Assembly: GCA_017463325.1 (NCBI GenBank)
Contig: JAFTPK010000018.1
Coordinates: 1-64,000 of the forward strand
Direction of reading: 5' to 3'
Length of the DNA: 64,000 bases
Origin: Clostridia bacterium
GTDB taxonomy: Bacteria; Bacillota; Clostridia; Christensenellales; Borkfalkiaceae
Positions 7,591 to 15,596 of the stretch are shown here, one piece after another (the stretch's first letter is position 1; each line of letters starts with the position of its first letter). Under the pieces are notes generated by a model that saw only the letters and a program-made list of their open reading frames with translations, had not been told where the DNA came from and ran no database searches. Both the position numbers and the translations under genes were made by a program.

Positions 7591-8082
7591 TTATTTTTTA
7601 TTTTCTTTTGGCTTGTGTTTGACGAGTACCACGGAATATTCCACGTTGGGGTTGACCGCTTGTATCGCTTGCACGAATTCGTCGTTCCACGATTTGTTTA
7701 CCGCAATGACGGTGAACGTTTCTCCGCAATAGAGGGAAAGCTTTTCCGTATCTTTGTCAAGTTCAAGTGCGGTGATTGCGGACACGGGCGTCTTACTTTT
7801 GACAATCCCAAACTGTACGGTGAGATCTTTTTCGTCAACGACGTATTGCGATTTGACGAGCATAGAGATAAGGACGACAAGCCCAAAAATGCAAACGCCA
7901 ATCAAAAGCGGGCTTTGCAAAAAATCGGTGACGCCTTCAAGGGGTTCGGTGGTGAGTCGCCAAATGGAGGTGGCGATTCCCGCAAGGCAAAGCAGAATCC
8001 CTAAAATACATAAAACAACGACAGATTTTTTAAATTTAAAGAGGAAAGTCTTGCTTTCCGTAGGAGTGAGCATCTTTTTCAT
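7591..8082 (-). CDS. Membrane protein with C-terminal bacterial PH-like domain
   Basis: About 163 residues from the ATG at 8082. Two transmembrane segments (VVVLCILGILLCLAGIATSI and LLIGVCIFGLVVLISMLV) are followed by a soluble beta-rich part (QYVVDEKDLTVQFGIVKSKTPVSAI) typical of bacterial PH-like domains, whose role is unknown. A longer frame begins at a TTG at 8109, but that start lies upstream of the -10 box, whereas the ATG at 8082 sits exactly 6 bases after TATAAT with no ribosome site, so a leaderless message is likely. It is divergent from the MATE gene, whose promoter has the same architecture. Confidence 0.7.
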   Translation of the reverse strand: MKKMLTPTESKTFLFKFKKSVVVLCILGILLCLAGIATSIWRLTTEPLEGVTDFLQSPLLIGVCIFGLVVLISMLVKSQYVVDEKDLTVQFGIVKSKTPVSAITALELDKDTEKLSLYCGETFTVIAVNKSWNDEFVQAIQAVNPNVEYSVVLVKHKPKENKK

Positions 8083-8088
8083 GCTTGC

Positions 8089-8117
8089 ATTATACCATAC
8101 TTTTTCCAAAAAAGCAA
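8089..8117 (-). promoter_or_regulatory. Promoter 6 bases from the ATG (leaderless architecture)
   Basis: On the minus strand TTGCTT, 17 bases, TATAAT (8094-8089), then 6 bases and the ATG at 8082. Transcription should begin at or next to the start codon, and there is no Shine-Dalgarno sequence. Confidence 0.75.
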
Positions 8118-8189
8118 CTGCGAAAAGCGGGGCGTGCTTGAAAGTTTGAAAAAAAGAGAAAAAATTTTGTAAAAATACCCGTTTCTCGG

Positions 8190-8218
8190 TTGCATTTTTC
8201 CTTTGGAAAGGATATAAT
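8190..8218 (+). promoter_or_regulatory. Promoter 7 bases from the ATG (leaderless architecture)
   Basis: TTGCAT (8190-8195), 17 bases, TATAAT (8213-8218), then TTTAGGT and ATG at 8226. The start site of transcription would be at or within a base or two of the start codon. Confidence 0.75.
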
Positions 8219-8225
8219 TTTAGGT

Positions 8226-9662
8226 ATGGAAAAAACAGTTACGAATGAAAGAGCGGAAGTGGAAGCCGCTCAAAGAGAACGAATACAATACGAAAAAATG
8301 GTCAAAACGCCTATTCCGCGGCTGATCGTGTCTTTGGGGATACCCACCATGCTCAATATGATGGTGACTTCCCTTTACAATATGGCGGATACGCTGTTCG
8401 TGTCGGGGCTGGGCGAGCAGGCGACGGGCGCGGTCAGCGTCGTGCTTTCGCTGATGTCTATTATACAGGCGCTCGGCTTTACCCTTGGTATGGGTGCGGG
8501 GGCAATCGTTTCCAGCTTGCTTGGCAAGCGTCAGCAAAAGGAGGCGGACGAGGTATTCTCAACGGCGTTCTTTTCCGCGCTCGCTGTCGGCGTCCTATTG
8601 ATGACGTTTGGTCTTATCTTTTTGGAGCCGCTCATGCGTTTGCTTGGTGCGGCGGAAGAAGTCGGCGTGGCGGTGACGACGCTTGAATACGCGAAAATTT
8701 ATACGACCTACATTTTGATCGCCGCGCCGTTTATGTGTATGTCGTACGTGCTCAATAACGTATTGCGTGCGCAGGGCAAAGCGTTGCTTTCTATGCTGGG
8801 GCTTGTGACGGGCGCGGTGCTCAACGTGGCGCTTGATCCTCTTTTTATTTACGTATTTCATATGGGGATTGCGGGCGCGGCGATCGCAACGGCCGTTAGC
8901 CAGTTTATAAGTTTTTGTATTCTTATCTTTTTGTTTGTATCGGGCAAGACGATTACACGGATCCGTATCCGTTCGGTTGCCCGTCGGTTTTCGGTGTACG
9001 GAAAGATCCTTTCAACGGGTTTCCCGTCCTTTTGTCGGCAAATTCTTGCCAGTCTTTGCACGGTGCTTTTGAACCGTACGATCGTATCCCTCGGGATCGA
9101 CGGCGGGCAAGCGGCGTTCGGGGTAGTGCAAAAGGTGTTTATGCTCGCCTTTTCCGTTTCTCTCGGGATCGGGCAAGGCTATCAACCCGTGCTTGGCTAT
9201 AATTACAGCGCGAAACGATACGACCGCGTTCGTTCTGCGTATTTGTTTACCCTCGGATTTTCGTCGGTGCTTATGCTTGCGTTTGCGGTGCTTTGCGCCT
9301 CTTGCTCAGGGGCGTTGATGAACGCATTTCTCGATAGCGCACAGGCGAAAGAGGTGGGACAAAAAACGTTGCTTTTTCAATGTCTGGCTATGCCGCTGTT
9401 GCCTGTAAATTTTATGGCAGGCGTGACTTATCAGGTGGTGGGGAATAAGCTCTCTGCGGCGCTGCTCTCATGTTCCCGTCAAGGGCTGTTCTATATTCCG
9501 TTCGTTTTTATTTTGCCGTCGGCGTTTGGAATATTAGGACTGGAATGTTTGCAGGCAGCCTCCGATTTAGGAGCGTTCCTGTTCGCGTTGCCGTTTACCT
9601 TCCTTTTCTTCAAGGAATTGAAACGCTTGGAGGCGGAAGAGGGCGTGCGAGAAAGCGAATAA
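8226..9662 (+). CDS. MATE family efflux transporter
   Basis: A 478-residue multidrug and toxin extrusion protein with 12 predicted membrane helices in two related halves. The first half opens with KTPIPRLIVSLGIPTMLNMM and TLFVSGLGEQATGAV, the family's hallmark, and the second half with GKILSTGFPSFCRQ. MATE proteins export cationic compounds or cofactors in exchange for Na+ or H+. I chose ATG 8226 because the longer frame from 8190 would start inside the -35 box. No regulator is adjacent except the divergent PH-domain protein. The substrate is unknown. A terminator follows the stop codon by 12 bases. Confidence 0.93.
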   Translation: MEKTVTNERAEVEAAQRERIQYEKMVKTPIPRLIVSLGIPTMLNMMVTSLYNMADTLFVSGLGEQATGAVSVVLSLMSIIQALGFTLGMGAGAIVSSLLGKRQQKEADEVFSTAFFSALAVGVLLMTFGLIFLEPLMRLLGAAEEVGVAVTTLEYAKIYTTYILIAAPFMCMSYVLNNVLRAQGKALLSMLGLVTGAVLNVALDPLFIYVFHMGIAGAAIATAVSQFISFCILIFLFVSGKTITRIRIRSVARRFSVYGKILSTGFPSFCRQILASLCTVLLNRTIVSLGIDGGQAAFGVVQKVFMLAFSVSLGIGQGYQPVLGYNYSAKRYDRVRSAYLFTLGFSSVLMLAFAVLCASCSGALMNAFLDSAQAKEVGQKTLLFQCLAMPLLPVNFMAGVTYQVVGNKLSAALLSCSRQGLFYIPFVFILPSAFGILGLECLQAASDLGAFLFALPFTFLFFKELKRLEAEEGVRESE

Positions 9663-9673
9663 ATGAAAAGAGA

Positions 9674-9707
9674 AACACCAAGGAAGAAAGACCTCGGTGT
9701 TTTTTTA
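9674..9707 (+). terminator. Intrinsic terminator of the MATE gene
   Basis: Stem AACACC(A)AGG / CCTCGGTGTT followed by seven T residues. Confidence 0.8.
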
Positions 9708-9738
9708 TGAAAAAGCCGTGAAAAAAGGCGTAGGGGTA

Positions 9739-9767
9739 TTGATTTTCAGAAAGCTTTGTGGTATAAT
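9739..9767 (+). promoter_or_regulatory. Sigma-A promoter of the alarmone synthetase gene
   Basis: TTGATT, 17 bases, TATAAT; the leader of about 20 bases carries GAGAGGGG as ribosome site. Confidence 0.75.
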
Positions 9768-9794
9768 AGAAATAGAAAAATTCGAGAGGGGAAT

Positions 9795-10463
9795 ATGATA
9801 GAAACGAAAACGATCGTAACGACGGGAAGATTTCCGCAACCGTCCGCGGAATTTGTTAAGGAGTATCTTCGCCGTAGACCATACTATTCGGGCGCAATGA
9901 AAACGGCGTGCGCGAAATTTGAGATTTTGGACGACGAATTCAGTATGCGCGAGGGGCATGACCCGATTCACCGTATCGAAAGCCGCTTAAAAACGGCGGC
10001 AAGCGCCTATGAAAAGCTTGCGCGGCGCGGCTATAAACAGACCCCTGAAAACCTCGATCTTTTACATGATATTGCGGGGGTGAGGGTCGTTTGTGGGTAT
10101 ATCGAAGATATTTATAAAATTGCAGCGGTGTTTTTAAGCCAAGAGGGGGTAAAGCTCGTCAATGCCAAGGACTACATAAAATCCCCCAAGGAAAACGGAT
10201 ACAGAAGTCTGCATTTGATTGCCGAGATTCCCGTTTCCCTCTCCCAAGAAACCAAGAGCGTACCCGTGGAGATACAGCTCCGCACTATTTCCATGAATAT
10301 GTGGGCGAGCCTTGAACACGAGGTTTCCTATAAGGTCAACGACGATTTACAAGAGGCGTACCGTCGGGAATTGAAAACTTGTGCCGACGAATTGTTTGCG
10401 GTCGAGGAAAAAATGCAGTCGATTTGTCATAGAATCCGTTCTACGCCGAGCGGAGAAGAATAA
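9795..10463 (+). CDS. Small alarmone synthetase (RelA/SpoT-domain GTP pyrophosphokinase)
   Basis: About 222 residues from ATG 9795, chosen because GAGAGGGG lies just before it and after the -10 box. The single RelA_SpoT synthetase domain is complete: DPIHRIESRLK, the substrate loop IAGVRVVCGYIEDIYKIA, SPKENGYRSLHL and PVEIQLRTISMNMWASLEHEV with the catalytic glutamate in EIQLRT. No HD hydrolase, TGS or ACT domain, so this is of the YjbM/YwaC type, which makes (p)ppGpp or pGpp under envelope or other stress without ribosome sensing. A coiled C-terminus may support oligomerisation. The next gene, 20 bases downstream, encodes a ComEC-like protein and probably shares the message. Confidence 0.9.
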   Translation: MIETKTIVTTGRFPQPSAEFVKEYLRRRPYYSGAMKTACAKFEILDDEFSMREGHDPIHRIESRLKTAASAYEKLARRGYKQTPENLDLLHDIAGVRVVCGYIEDIYKIAAVFLSQEGVKLVNAKDYIKSPKENGYRSLHLIAEIPVSLSQETKSVPVEIQLRTISMNMWASLEHEVSYKVNDDLQEAYRRELKTCADELFAVEEKMQSICHRIRSTPSGEE

Positions 10464-10483
10464 ACCAAAGCAAGGACGTACGA

Positions 10484-11443
10484 ATGAGTTTCAGCGCAGA
10501 AGAGATCAAACAACGAAAAAGGAAAGCGCGGCTAAAACGGCTCGGGCTGTTTTTGCTGATTGTATTGATTGCCGTGCTCGTTGTTGTCAGCTCCATTTGG
10601 CCGGCGGCGTCTTGGAAATATTATTTCGCGTTGCCGAGGGTTGAAAGACGGGGCGACGGGGAACTGAAACTGCATTTTCTAAACGTCGGGCGGGGTGAGT
10701 GTACGCTGATCGAATTTCCCGACGGTAAAACTATGCTTGTGGACGGCGGCTCGCCTTATGGCGACGACGTCGATAGAGTAATGCGGTATTTAAACGCGTT
10801 ATCTGTAAAAAAGCTCGATTACGTGGCGATAACGGCGCCGACGGAGGAAAGGACGGGCGCCCTGTCGGAAATTGCGGCTTATAAGCAGATCGGCTACGTT
10901 TATTTGCCCAAGGAGGGTGGCGACGAAAGCGACGAATATCTTGCGTTCGTTGCAGCAATTAAGCGTGAAAACGTGCCTTCGATAACTTTCGCGCGGTATC
11001 TGGCGGTGGAGGGCGACGCGGCTACGCCGTATAGCGTGCGCTTTTTATTACCGTGCGAGGACGACGAGAAGCAACGCGGTAGTGCTATTTGGATAGAATG
11101 GCAGAATAGCGGCGTGCTTTTGTGCGGTGATCTAACGGCTGCCGAGGAACAGAAGCTGCTTGCGGATGAAGCGCTTGGATATTTCTCGCATTTGGGAATA
11201 AGAGTAACGGAAAATACCCGTTTGTTGCGTATGCCGAATATGGGCAAGGCTACCGAATACACGGCGAAATTTATCGACCGTCTTTCCCCTGATAAAGTGG
11301 TTGTTTCCTGTTTGGAAACGAATTCGTACACGCCCGATATTTGGGCGGTGCCGCTGACGAGCACGGCTTACCGTACCGATTTAAACGGAAATATCGTTGC
11401 GACGGTAACGGCGGGTGGGGTAAACGTTCGGACGGAAAAGTAA
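10484..11443 (+). CDS. Membrane-anchored metallo-beta-lactamase-fold protein lacking its metal ligands
   Basis: 319 residues: a basic cytoplasmic start, one membrane segment at about 21-39 (GLFLLIVLIAVLVVVSSIW), then a domain of the ComEC/Rec2-like metallo-beta-lactamase fold. The opening strand LHFLNVGRGECTLIEFPDGK and the MLVDGG turn (84-89) are well preserved, as is GVLLCGDL later. The metal-binding THxHxDHxxG box is replaced by TAPTEERTGA (117-126), losing all three histidines and the aspartate, and the later PHHGS loop reads PNMGKA. It is therefore unlikely to be a metallo-hydrolase and may bind a ligand or serve a scaffold role outside the membrane. Probably co-transcribed with the alarmone synthetase. 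Confidence 0.8.
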   Translation: MSFSAEEIKQRKRKARLKRLGLFLLIVLIAVLVVVSSIWPAASWKYYFALPRVERRGDGELKLHFLNVGRGECTLIEFPDGKTMLVDGGSPYGDDVDRVMRYLNALSVKKLDYVAITAPTEERTGALSEIAAYKQIGYVYLPKEGGDESDEYLAFVAAIKRENVPSITFARYLAVEGDAATPYSVRFLLPCEDDEKQRGSAIWIEWQNSGVLLCGDLTAAEEQKLLADEALGYFSHLGIRVTENTRLLRMPNMGKATEYTAKFIDRLSPDKVVVSCLETNSYTPDIWAVPLTSTAYRTDLNGNIVATVTAGGVNVRTEK

Positions 11444-11447
11444 AAGA

Positions 11448-11464
11448 CCCGACGTTGCGTCGGG
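11448..11464. terminator. Hairpin between convergent genes
   Basis: CCCGACG TTG CGTCGGG directly after the stop codon of the metallo-beta-lactamase-like gene and 20 bases before the end of the lysR gene; no strong T run. Confidence 0.6.
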
Positions 11465-11484
11465 CCTCGTTGAGGGCAAATTTC

Positions 11485-12336
11485 TTAGAATTTATTTTCA
11501 AGGAATTTGGAAACATCATAGGTTTGATGATAGATTATGTAGGTATTGATCTTCGGGGCAGAGAAGTTTTTCAATTTTACTTCTTCAAAAACGCCCGCGT
11601 CAAGCTTGTCTTTTACAAGTTTGTACGGCAGGAACGCATAACCGATCCCCTGTTCTATGTACGGGAAGAGCTTGGAAGAATTGTCTACCTCTAAGCGGAA
11701 TACGTGATTTTTGGGGAAGAGGGAACGGATATAAACGCCCGCTTCCGAAAGGGTAAGGTCACACATCAAATAGGGCAGCTTTGCAAGCGCTTCTTTGGTG
11801 ACCCCCTCGGGGTATTCGTTTTTCCCTTTTGCGCATACGAGAACGGCGCGGTCTGTATCGTATACGTCGCAACAGTAGGCAAGTCGTTTTAAGGGCACAG
11901 CCGTAAATACGACGTCAAGAACCTTATCCTGTAACTGCTGAATTAAATCAAGGGAGTGCCCAAGCATTACCTTGATCGCTGTTTCCGAGTTATTTTTCAG
12001 GCACTCGTCAATCAGCGGCTTTACGTAGATCTCGTAGGCTGCGTTGATTGCGCCGACGGAGAATTTTCTACGGTGCGAAGAAACGGCGTTCATTTCTTCC
12101 ACGGAGGAGTGCTGCAATTCCAACATACGTTCCGCATAGGTAAGGAAAATGCGACCTTCCTCGGTGAGGGATACGATCTTCGAGCCACGGGCAAACAAAC
12201 GCTTGCCTAACTCCTTTTCCAGTTCGCTGATACGGTTGGTGACCGTAGATTGCGCCACGCCAAGCTGTTCGGCGGCAAGAGTGAAGTTCTTAACTTTGCA
12301 AAGGAGAGTAAAAGTTTTTAATTCTTCTGTATTCAT
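11485..12336 (-). CDS. LysR family transcriptional regulator
   Basis: A 283-residue LysR regulator. The N-terminal winged helix is complete: LKTFTLLCKVKNFTLAAEQLGVAQSTVTNRISELEKELGKRLF at about residues 5-47, followed by a linker helix and a periplasmic-binding-protein-like effector domain. The effector is unknown. It is divergent from yggS, the usual arrangement for a LysR regulator and its target, though autoregulation is as likely: a perfect dyad (ATTGA-N4-TCAAT, 12344-12357) sits between its own transcript start and its ATG. Ribosome site is weak (GAGG inside the dyad, spacing about 13). Confidence 0.92.
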   Translation of the reverse strand: MNTEELKTFTLLCKVKNFTLAAEQLGVAQSTVTNRISELEKELGKRLFARGSKIVSLTEEGRIFLTYAERMLELQHSSVEEMNAVSSHRRKFSVGAINAAYEIYVKPLIDECLKNNSETAIKVMLGHSLDLIQQLQDKVLDVVFTAVPLKRLAYCCDVYDTDRAVLVCAKGKNEYPEGVTKEALAKLPYLMCDLTLSEAGVYIRSLFPKNHVFRLEVDNSSKLFPYIEQGIGYAFLPYKLVKDKLDAGVFEEVKLKNFSAPKINTYIIYHQTYDVSKFLENKF

Positions 12337-12343
12337 AGGGAAA

Positions 12344-12357
12344 ATTGATACCTCAAT
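12344..12357. promoter_or_regulatory. Dyad in the lysR leader, candidate autoregulatory site
   Basis: ATTGATACCTCAAT, arms ATTGA/TCAAT, 8 bases upstream of the lysR ATG and downstream of its -10 box. On the lysR message the dyad covers the only Shine-Dalgarno-like bases (TTGAGG), so protein binding or folding there would affect lysR itself. Confidence 0.45.
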
Positions 12358-12374
12358 CAGTTTTTTCTATGGAT

Positions 12375-12403
12375 ATTATATCACACGTGAACGGGGAAAG
12401 CAA
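12375..12403 (-). promoter_or_regulatory. Sigma-A promoter of lysR
   Basis: Minus strand TTGCTT, 17 bases, TATAAT; transcript start near 12368. Confidence 0.7.
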
Positions 12404-12462
12404 GCGAAAAAAGGAAGTTTTTTGATAAAATTCAAAAATTTTTTAAAAAAAAGGGTGATTTT

Positions 12463-13143
12463 ATGCAAACGATCAGAGAAAAAGTAGAGCAATTAAAGGC
12501 AGAGCTTTCGTCGGGAAATGCGTTTAGTGAACCCGTACTTCTCGTTGCTGCAACGAAAATGCAGACGGTGGAGGCGATCAACGAAGCGATTGCCGCAGGG
12601 GTGGACGCGGTCGCCGAGAACAAGCCGCAAGAATTCCGCGATAAACAGGCTTCGTTGCAGCCATGCCCCCGTCATTTTATCGGTCATTTGCAAACGAATA
12701 AGATTAAATATTTGCTTGGAAAAATTGACTTGTATCATTCCGTAGACAGGGACGAGCTGTTAAAAGAGCTGGCAAAACGCTCCCGCGCGGCGGGGATTAT
12801 TTCCAACGTGCTCTTGCAAATCAATATCGGGGAGGAGGAGAGTAAAAGCGGGTACGCCTTGTCCGAGGCACAGGAGGTATTTTTGCGCGCGGAGGCAACG
12901 GAGGGGGTGTGCGTGCAAGGGTTTATGGCAATGCTGCCCGAAGTGGGCGAAAAGGAATATTTGATCGAGCTTATTAAGAAAATGCGCGCAGTATACGAAT
13001 GGGCAAAGGCGCGTTCGAGCGAGATAAAATACTTGTCAATGGGCATGAGCGGGGATTATAAGCTTTGCGTGGCGCACGGCAGTAACGTGATCCGCGTTGG
13101 CTCAACGATTTTCGGGGCAAGAAATTACGGGGGTGGAGCGTGA
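12463..13143 (+). CDS. YggS family pyridoxal-phosphate homeostasis protein
   Basis: A 226-residue member of the YggS/YlmE/PROSC family, a single-domain PLP-binding protein with the alanine racemase N-terminal fold that buffers free PLP. Lys32 in LVAATKMQTVEAI is the Schiff-base lysine, followed by the usual AVAENKPQEFRDK, HFIGHLQTNK, SMGMSGDYKLCVAHGSNVIRVGSTIFG at the C-terminus. In many Firmicutes the gene sits in the division cluster (sepF, ylmG, divIVA); here it does not. The ribosome site AAGGGTGA is 6 bases before the ATG. It overlaps the next gene by 4 bases (GTGA), so the two are translationally coupled. Confidence 0.93.
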   Translation: MQTIREKVEQLKAELSSGNAFSEPVLLVAATKMQTVEAINEAIAAGVDAVAENKPQEFRDKQASLQPCPRHFIGHLQTNKIKYLLGKIDLYHSVDRDELLKELAKRSRAAGIISNVLLQINIGEEESKSGYALSEAQEVFLRAEATEGVCVQGFMAMLPEVGEKEYLIELIKKMRAVYEWAKARSSEIKYLSMGMSGDYKLCVAHGSNVIRVGSTIFGARNYGGGA

Positions 13144-13988
13144 AAAAACGGCGTAGCGTACGGTTTCGCGTCTTGGCTGTCTTGCTGAGCATCGCGGTGT
13201 TCGTCGTGGCATTTTTATCCCTGGCGCAGCTTGGCGTTTTGATTAACGCAAAACGGGTAAGATGGGCGCCCGATTACGAAAAGACGGACATCAGCGCGCT
13301 GCTTTTTAAAAACGAGCGGACGGAGGAGGACTATCGAACGCTGTACGAGCAGACGGGTTTGACCCGTTTGGGGATAGACGGATTATTGAAAAGCGGCAAC
13401 TTCGGCCGTATTTTGAATATACAAACGGCGTTCTTTAAACAGAAAGAGATCCTTTCTAAAAATATTGCGCCGTTTACCTTTTACGAACGTTTTGACGAGG
13501 TCATGCCGACGGCAGAGCTGGAAAACGGCGATATTATTCTCACCGCGTCCGTGTACGTGTCCTTTTTTCGTTACGGTCATTCGGCGTTGGTAACGGACGC
13601 TTCGCAGGGGGAACTTCTCGAATCGTTTAGCCCCGGCACAACCAGCTCGATCAGCTCCAAAGACGTATTGCTTTCCTATTGCACCTTTTTGATCGTACGG
13701 CCGAAAGCGACGAAAGAGGTCAGAACGCAAGTAGCGGCGTACGCGGCGAAAGAGCTTGTCGGTATCCCCTATAAGCTGACGGCGGGGATCTTTGAAAAAA
13801 AGTACGACGAACGGGGCTTAAAAACCACGCAATGTACCCATATCGTTTGGTACGCTTATCAAAAATTCGGGATAGATTTGGACGGAAACGGCGGCAAGAT
13901 CGTCAAGCCGCAGGACGTTTTTTTGTCCGAGCAAGTAGAGCTTGTACAGGCGTACGGCTTTGATTTAGATCGCCTTTGGAGGGAATAA
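13140..13988 (+). CDS. Membrane-anchored YiiX-like NlpC/P60 superfamily protein
   Basis: 282 residues, GTG start overlapping the yggS stop. A positively charged start and one membrane segment (LAVLLSIAVFVVAFLSLAQLGVLI, about 11-36) precede an extracellular domain that matches the permuted papain-fold YiiX/YebB group: His147 in FRYGHSALV and Cys232 in TTQCTHIVWYAYQ fit the catalytic pair, in the permuted order His before Cys. Such enzymes cleave peptidoglycan peptides or lipid-linked amides. A 100-residue region between anchor and domain is unknown. It is the middle gene of a tight yggS-yiiX-SDR run (gaps of -4 and 1 bases). Confidence 0.75.
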   Translation: MKKRRSVRFRVLAVLLSIAVFVVAFLSLAQLGVLINAKRVRWAPDYEKTDISALLFKNERTEEDYRTLYEQTGLTRLGIDGLLKSGNFGRILNIQTAFFKQKEILSKNIAPFTFYERFDEVMPTAELENGDIILTASVYVSFFRYGHSALVTDASQGELLESFSPGTTSSISSKDVLLSYCTFLIVRPKATKEVRTQVAAYAAKELVGIPYKLTAGIFEKKYDERGLKTTQCTHIVWYAYQKFGIDLDGNGGKIVKPQDVFLSEQVELVQAYGFDLDRLWRE

Positions 13989-13989
13989 G

Positions 13990-14781
13990 ATGAAAAATAT
14001 TACGGTTGTGACAGGCGCGACGGGCGGGCTTGGAAATGCATTCGTCCGCGTTCTCGCAAAGGGAGGAGAGAACCTGCTTTTAACGGGTCGTTCCGAAGAA
14101 AAGCTGACGGCATTAAAAAACCGCCTGTTGGCGGAATTTCCTATGTTGGACGTGGAAACGGTGGCGGCGGATTTGACGTCGGAGGGGGGCAGGTGCGCGT
14201 TGATCGAGAGAATGACGGGGACAGGAGTGCGTGTAAAAAGGCTTGTCAACGTCGCGGGTGCCGACATTCAAAAGGCGTTTACAGAGTACACCCAAGAAAA
14301 GCTTGTTTTTCAATGCCGCGCTAACTTTGAGGCGGCGGTCAGTCTTTGTCACGCCGCCCTTAACAATGCGGCGGAGGGCTTGGAAATTATCAATATTTCC
14401 AGCGTTTCGGGGATTTATCCTATGCCGTATTTTGCGATTTACAGTGCAACGAAGGGGGCACTTACCTCTTTTTCGGCGGCACTTCGCGAAGAGGTAAAGG
14501 GGGCGGGCGTCAAGGTGACGGCCGTGTTGCCGGGCGCAATGCCTACCCGTGAGGACGTCAAGGAACAAATCAAGGGGCAAGGACTTTGGGGCAAACTTGC
14601 CGCAAAATCTCCCGAATGGGTAGCCCAAAAGAGCTTGCGCGCGGTGGCAAAAAACAAGCGTAAGTACATTCCCGGCTTTTTCAATAAATTGATGAACGTC
14701 GGGACGAAGCTGTTGCCGCTTTCCTTAAAGCTACGCTTTATTGCTAAGCGTTGGAGCAAGATTTCCAAGGACGCCTTTTAA
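13990..14781 (+). CDS. SDR family NAD(P)-dependent oxidoreductase
   Basis: A 263-residue classical short-chain dehydrogenase. The nucleotide-binding TGATGGLG is at residues 8-15, the structural NVAG at 87-90, the catalytic serine at 138-139 (ISSVSG) and Tyr151/Lys155 in YSATK. It resembles the DltE/YqjQ-type SDRs, which reduce small carbonyl compounds, and has a basic C-terminal segment (LKLRFIAKRWSK) that may touch the membrane. Substrate unknown. It begins 1 base after the YiiX-like gene and overlaps the convergent lipoprotein-like gene by 4 bases at the 3' end. Confidence 0.9.
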   Translation: MKNITVVTGATGGLGNAFVRVLAKGGENLLLTGRSEEKLTALKNRLLAEFPMLDVETVAADLTSEGGRCALIERMTGTGVRVKRLVNVAGADIQKAFTEYTQEKLVFQCRANFEAAVSLCHAALNNAAEGLEIINISSVSGIYPMPYFAIYSATKGALTSFSAALREEVKGAGVKVTAVLPGAMPTREDVKEQIKGQGLWGKLAAKSPEWVAQKSLRAVAKNKRKYIPGFFNKLMNVGTKLLPLSLKLRFIAKRWSKISKDAF

Positions 14782-15482
14782 GCCTCTCGTTTCGCTAAAA
14801 TTTTCCCCGTTTTCGCGTCGAGCAAAAAGGCGGTGGTTTTTCCCGTTCTATCCACGACGCCAATGTAATAATAGGGCGCCTCTTCGTAGATCAGGCGTAA
14901 ATAAATTTCGCCGAAAAAGTCCTTTCCGTTAGTTAAAGAGGAAAACAATTCGCTCTCTTTTTCCGTGAGCATTTCAAGTGATCGTTCTCCTGTAAGCACC
15001 TCCTCGGTGCGGACGGAATGTGCGGTAATTTCGTACACGGTATCCTCGATTTGTACGGATACGGGCAGGGAGGCGGTCGTAGAAAGGTCGGCTGCGCAGG
15101 AATAATAATATTCCCGTTTTACGCCGTCGAAAGCGGCATCGCCGCCGTATTTTTCGTTGCCGATATAAAAGGTGACGCTCAGCGCGTATTCCCCCGTACC
15201 CGTCGAAAGATAAAATTCCGCGCGTTTTACCCTTTCTCCCGCCATTCCGTCGGCGACGAAAGGGTGTTCTTTTTCTACGGCGTAAACGCGCAAAGAAAAG
15301 TTTTCCGTTTCGGCAAGGAGAAGATTATTGCGGTATTCGGAGAGGTAAGAAAAATAGTCCGCGTGCCGTTTACAGGAACAAAGAAAGGGGAATAAACAGC
15401 AGACAAGCCCCAAAAACAGAGCAAGAAAAAGCGCGCGTCGGTAGTTGATACGAAGTCTTGAAACAAAAAAATTAACGTTCAT
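14778..15482 (-). CDS. Exported protein of unknown function with a PepSY-like end
   Basis: 234 residues that I cannot name. The N-terminus has a basic start, a hydrophobic stretch (ALFLALFLGLVCCLFPFL) and the sequence LCSCKRH, which could be an imperfect lipobox or a membrane anchor. The C-terminal 40 residues, APYYYIGVVDRTGKTTAF-LLDAKTGKIL, have the strand-turn pattern of a PepSY domain (YY.V...G...FLLDAKTGK.L), seen in secreted inhibitors and regulators of peptidases. The convergent 3' end overlaps the SDR gene. Only AT-rich sequence and a TATATT box precede the ATG, with no ribosome site. Confidence 0.6.
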   Translation of the reverse strand: MNVNFFVSRLRINYRRALFLALFLGLVCCLFPFLCSCKRHADYFSYLSEYRNNLLLAETENFSLRVYAVEKEHPFVADGMAGERVKRAEFYLSTGTGEYALSVTFYIGNEKYGGDAAFDGVKREYYYSCAADLSTTASLPVSVQIEDTVYEITAHSVRTEEVLTGERSLEMLTEKESELFSSLTNGKDFFGEIYLRLIYEEAPYYYIGVVDRTGKTTAFLLDAKTGKILAKREA

Positions 15483-15538
15483 GAGATAATATATTAAAAA
15501 AATATTACAAAGATACCAAATAATTTTTGTTCATACAG

Positions 15539-15567
15539 TTGCTTTTTAAAAAAAAATGTGGTAAAAT
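15539..15567 (+). promoter_or_regulatory. Sigma-A promoter of the 15597 gene
   Basis: TTGCTT, 17 bases, TAAAAT, then a 25-base leader with GGAGG. Confidence 0.7.
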
Positions 15568-15596
15568 GATAAAAACCTACTATGGAGGAGAAGTTG

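Noticed and set aside
10484..11443. DNA-uptake protein ComEC
   Set aside because: Only the MBL-like part is present, the metal ligands are lost, and there is no competence channel domain.
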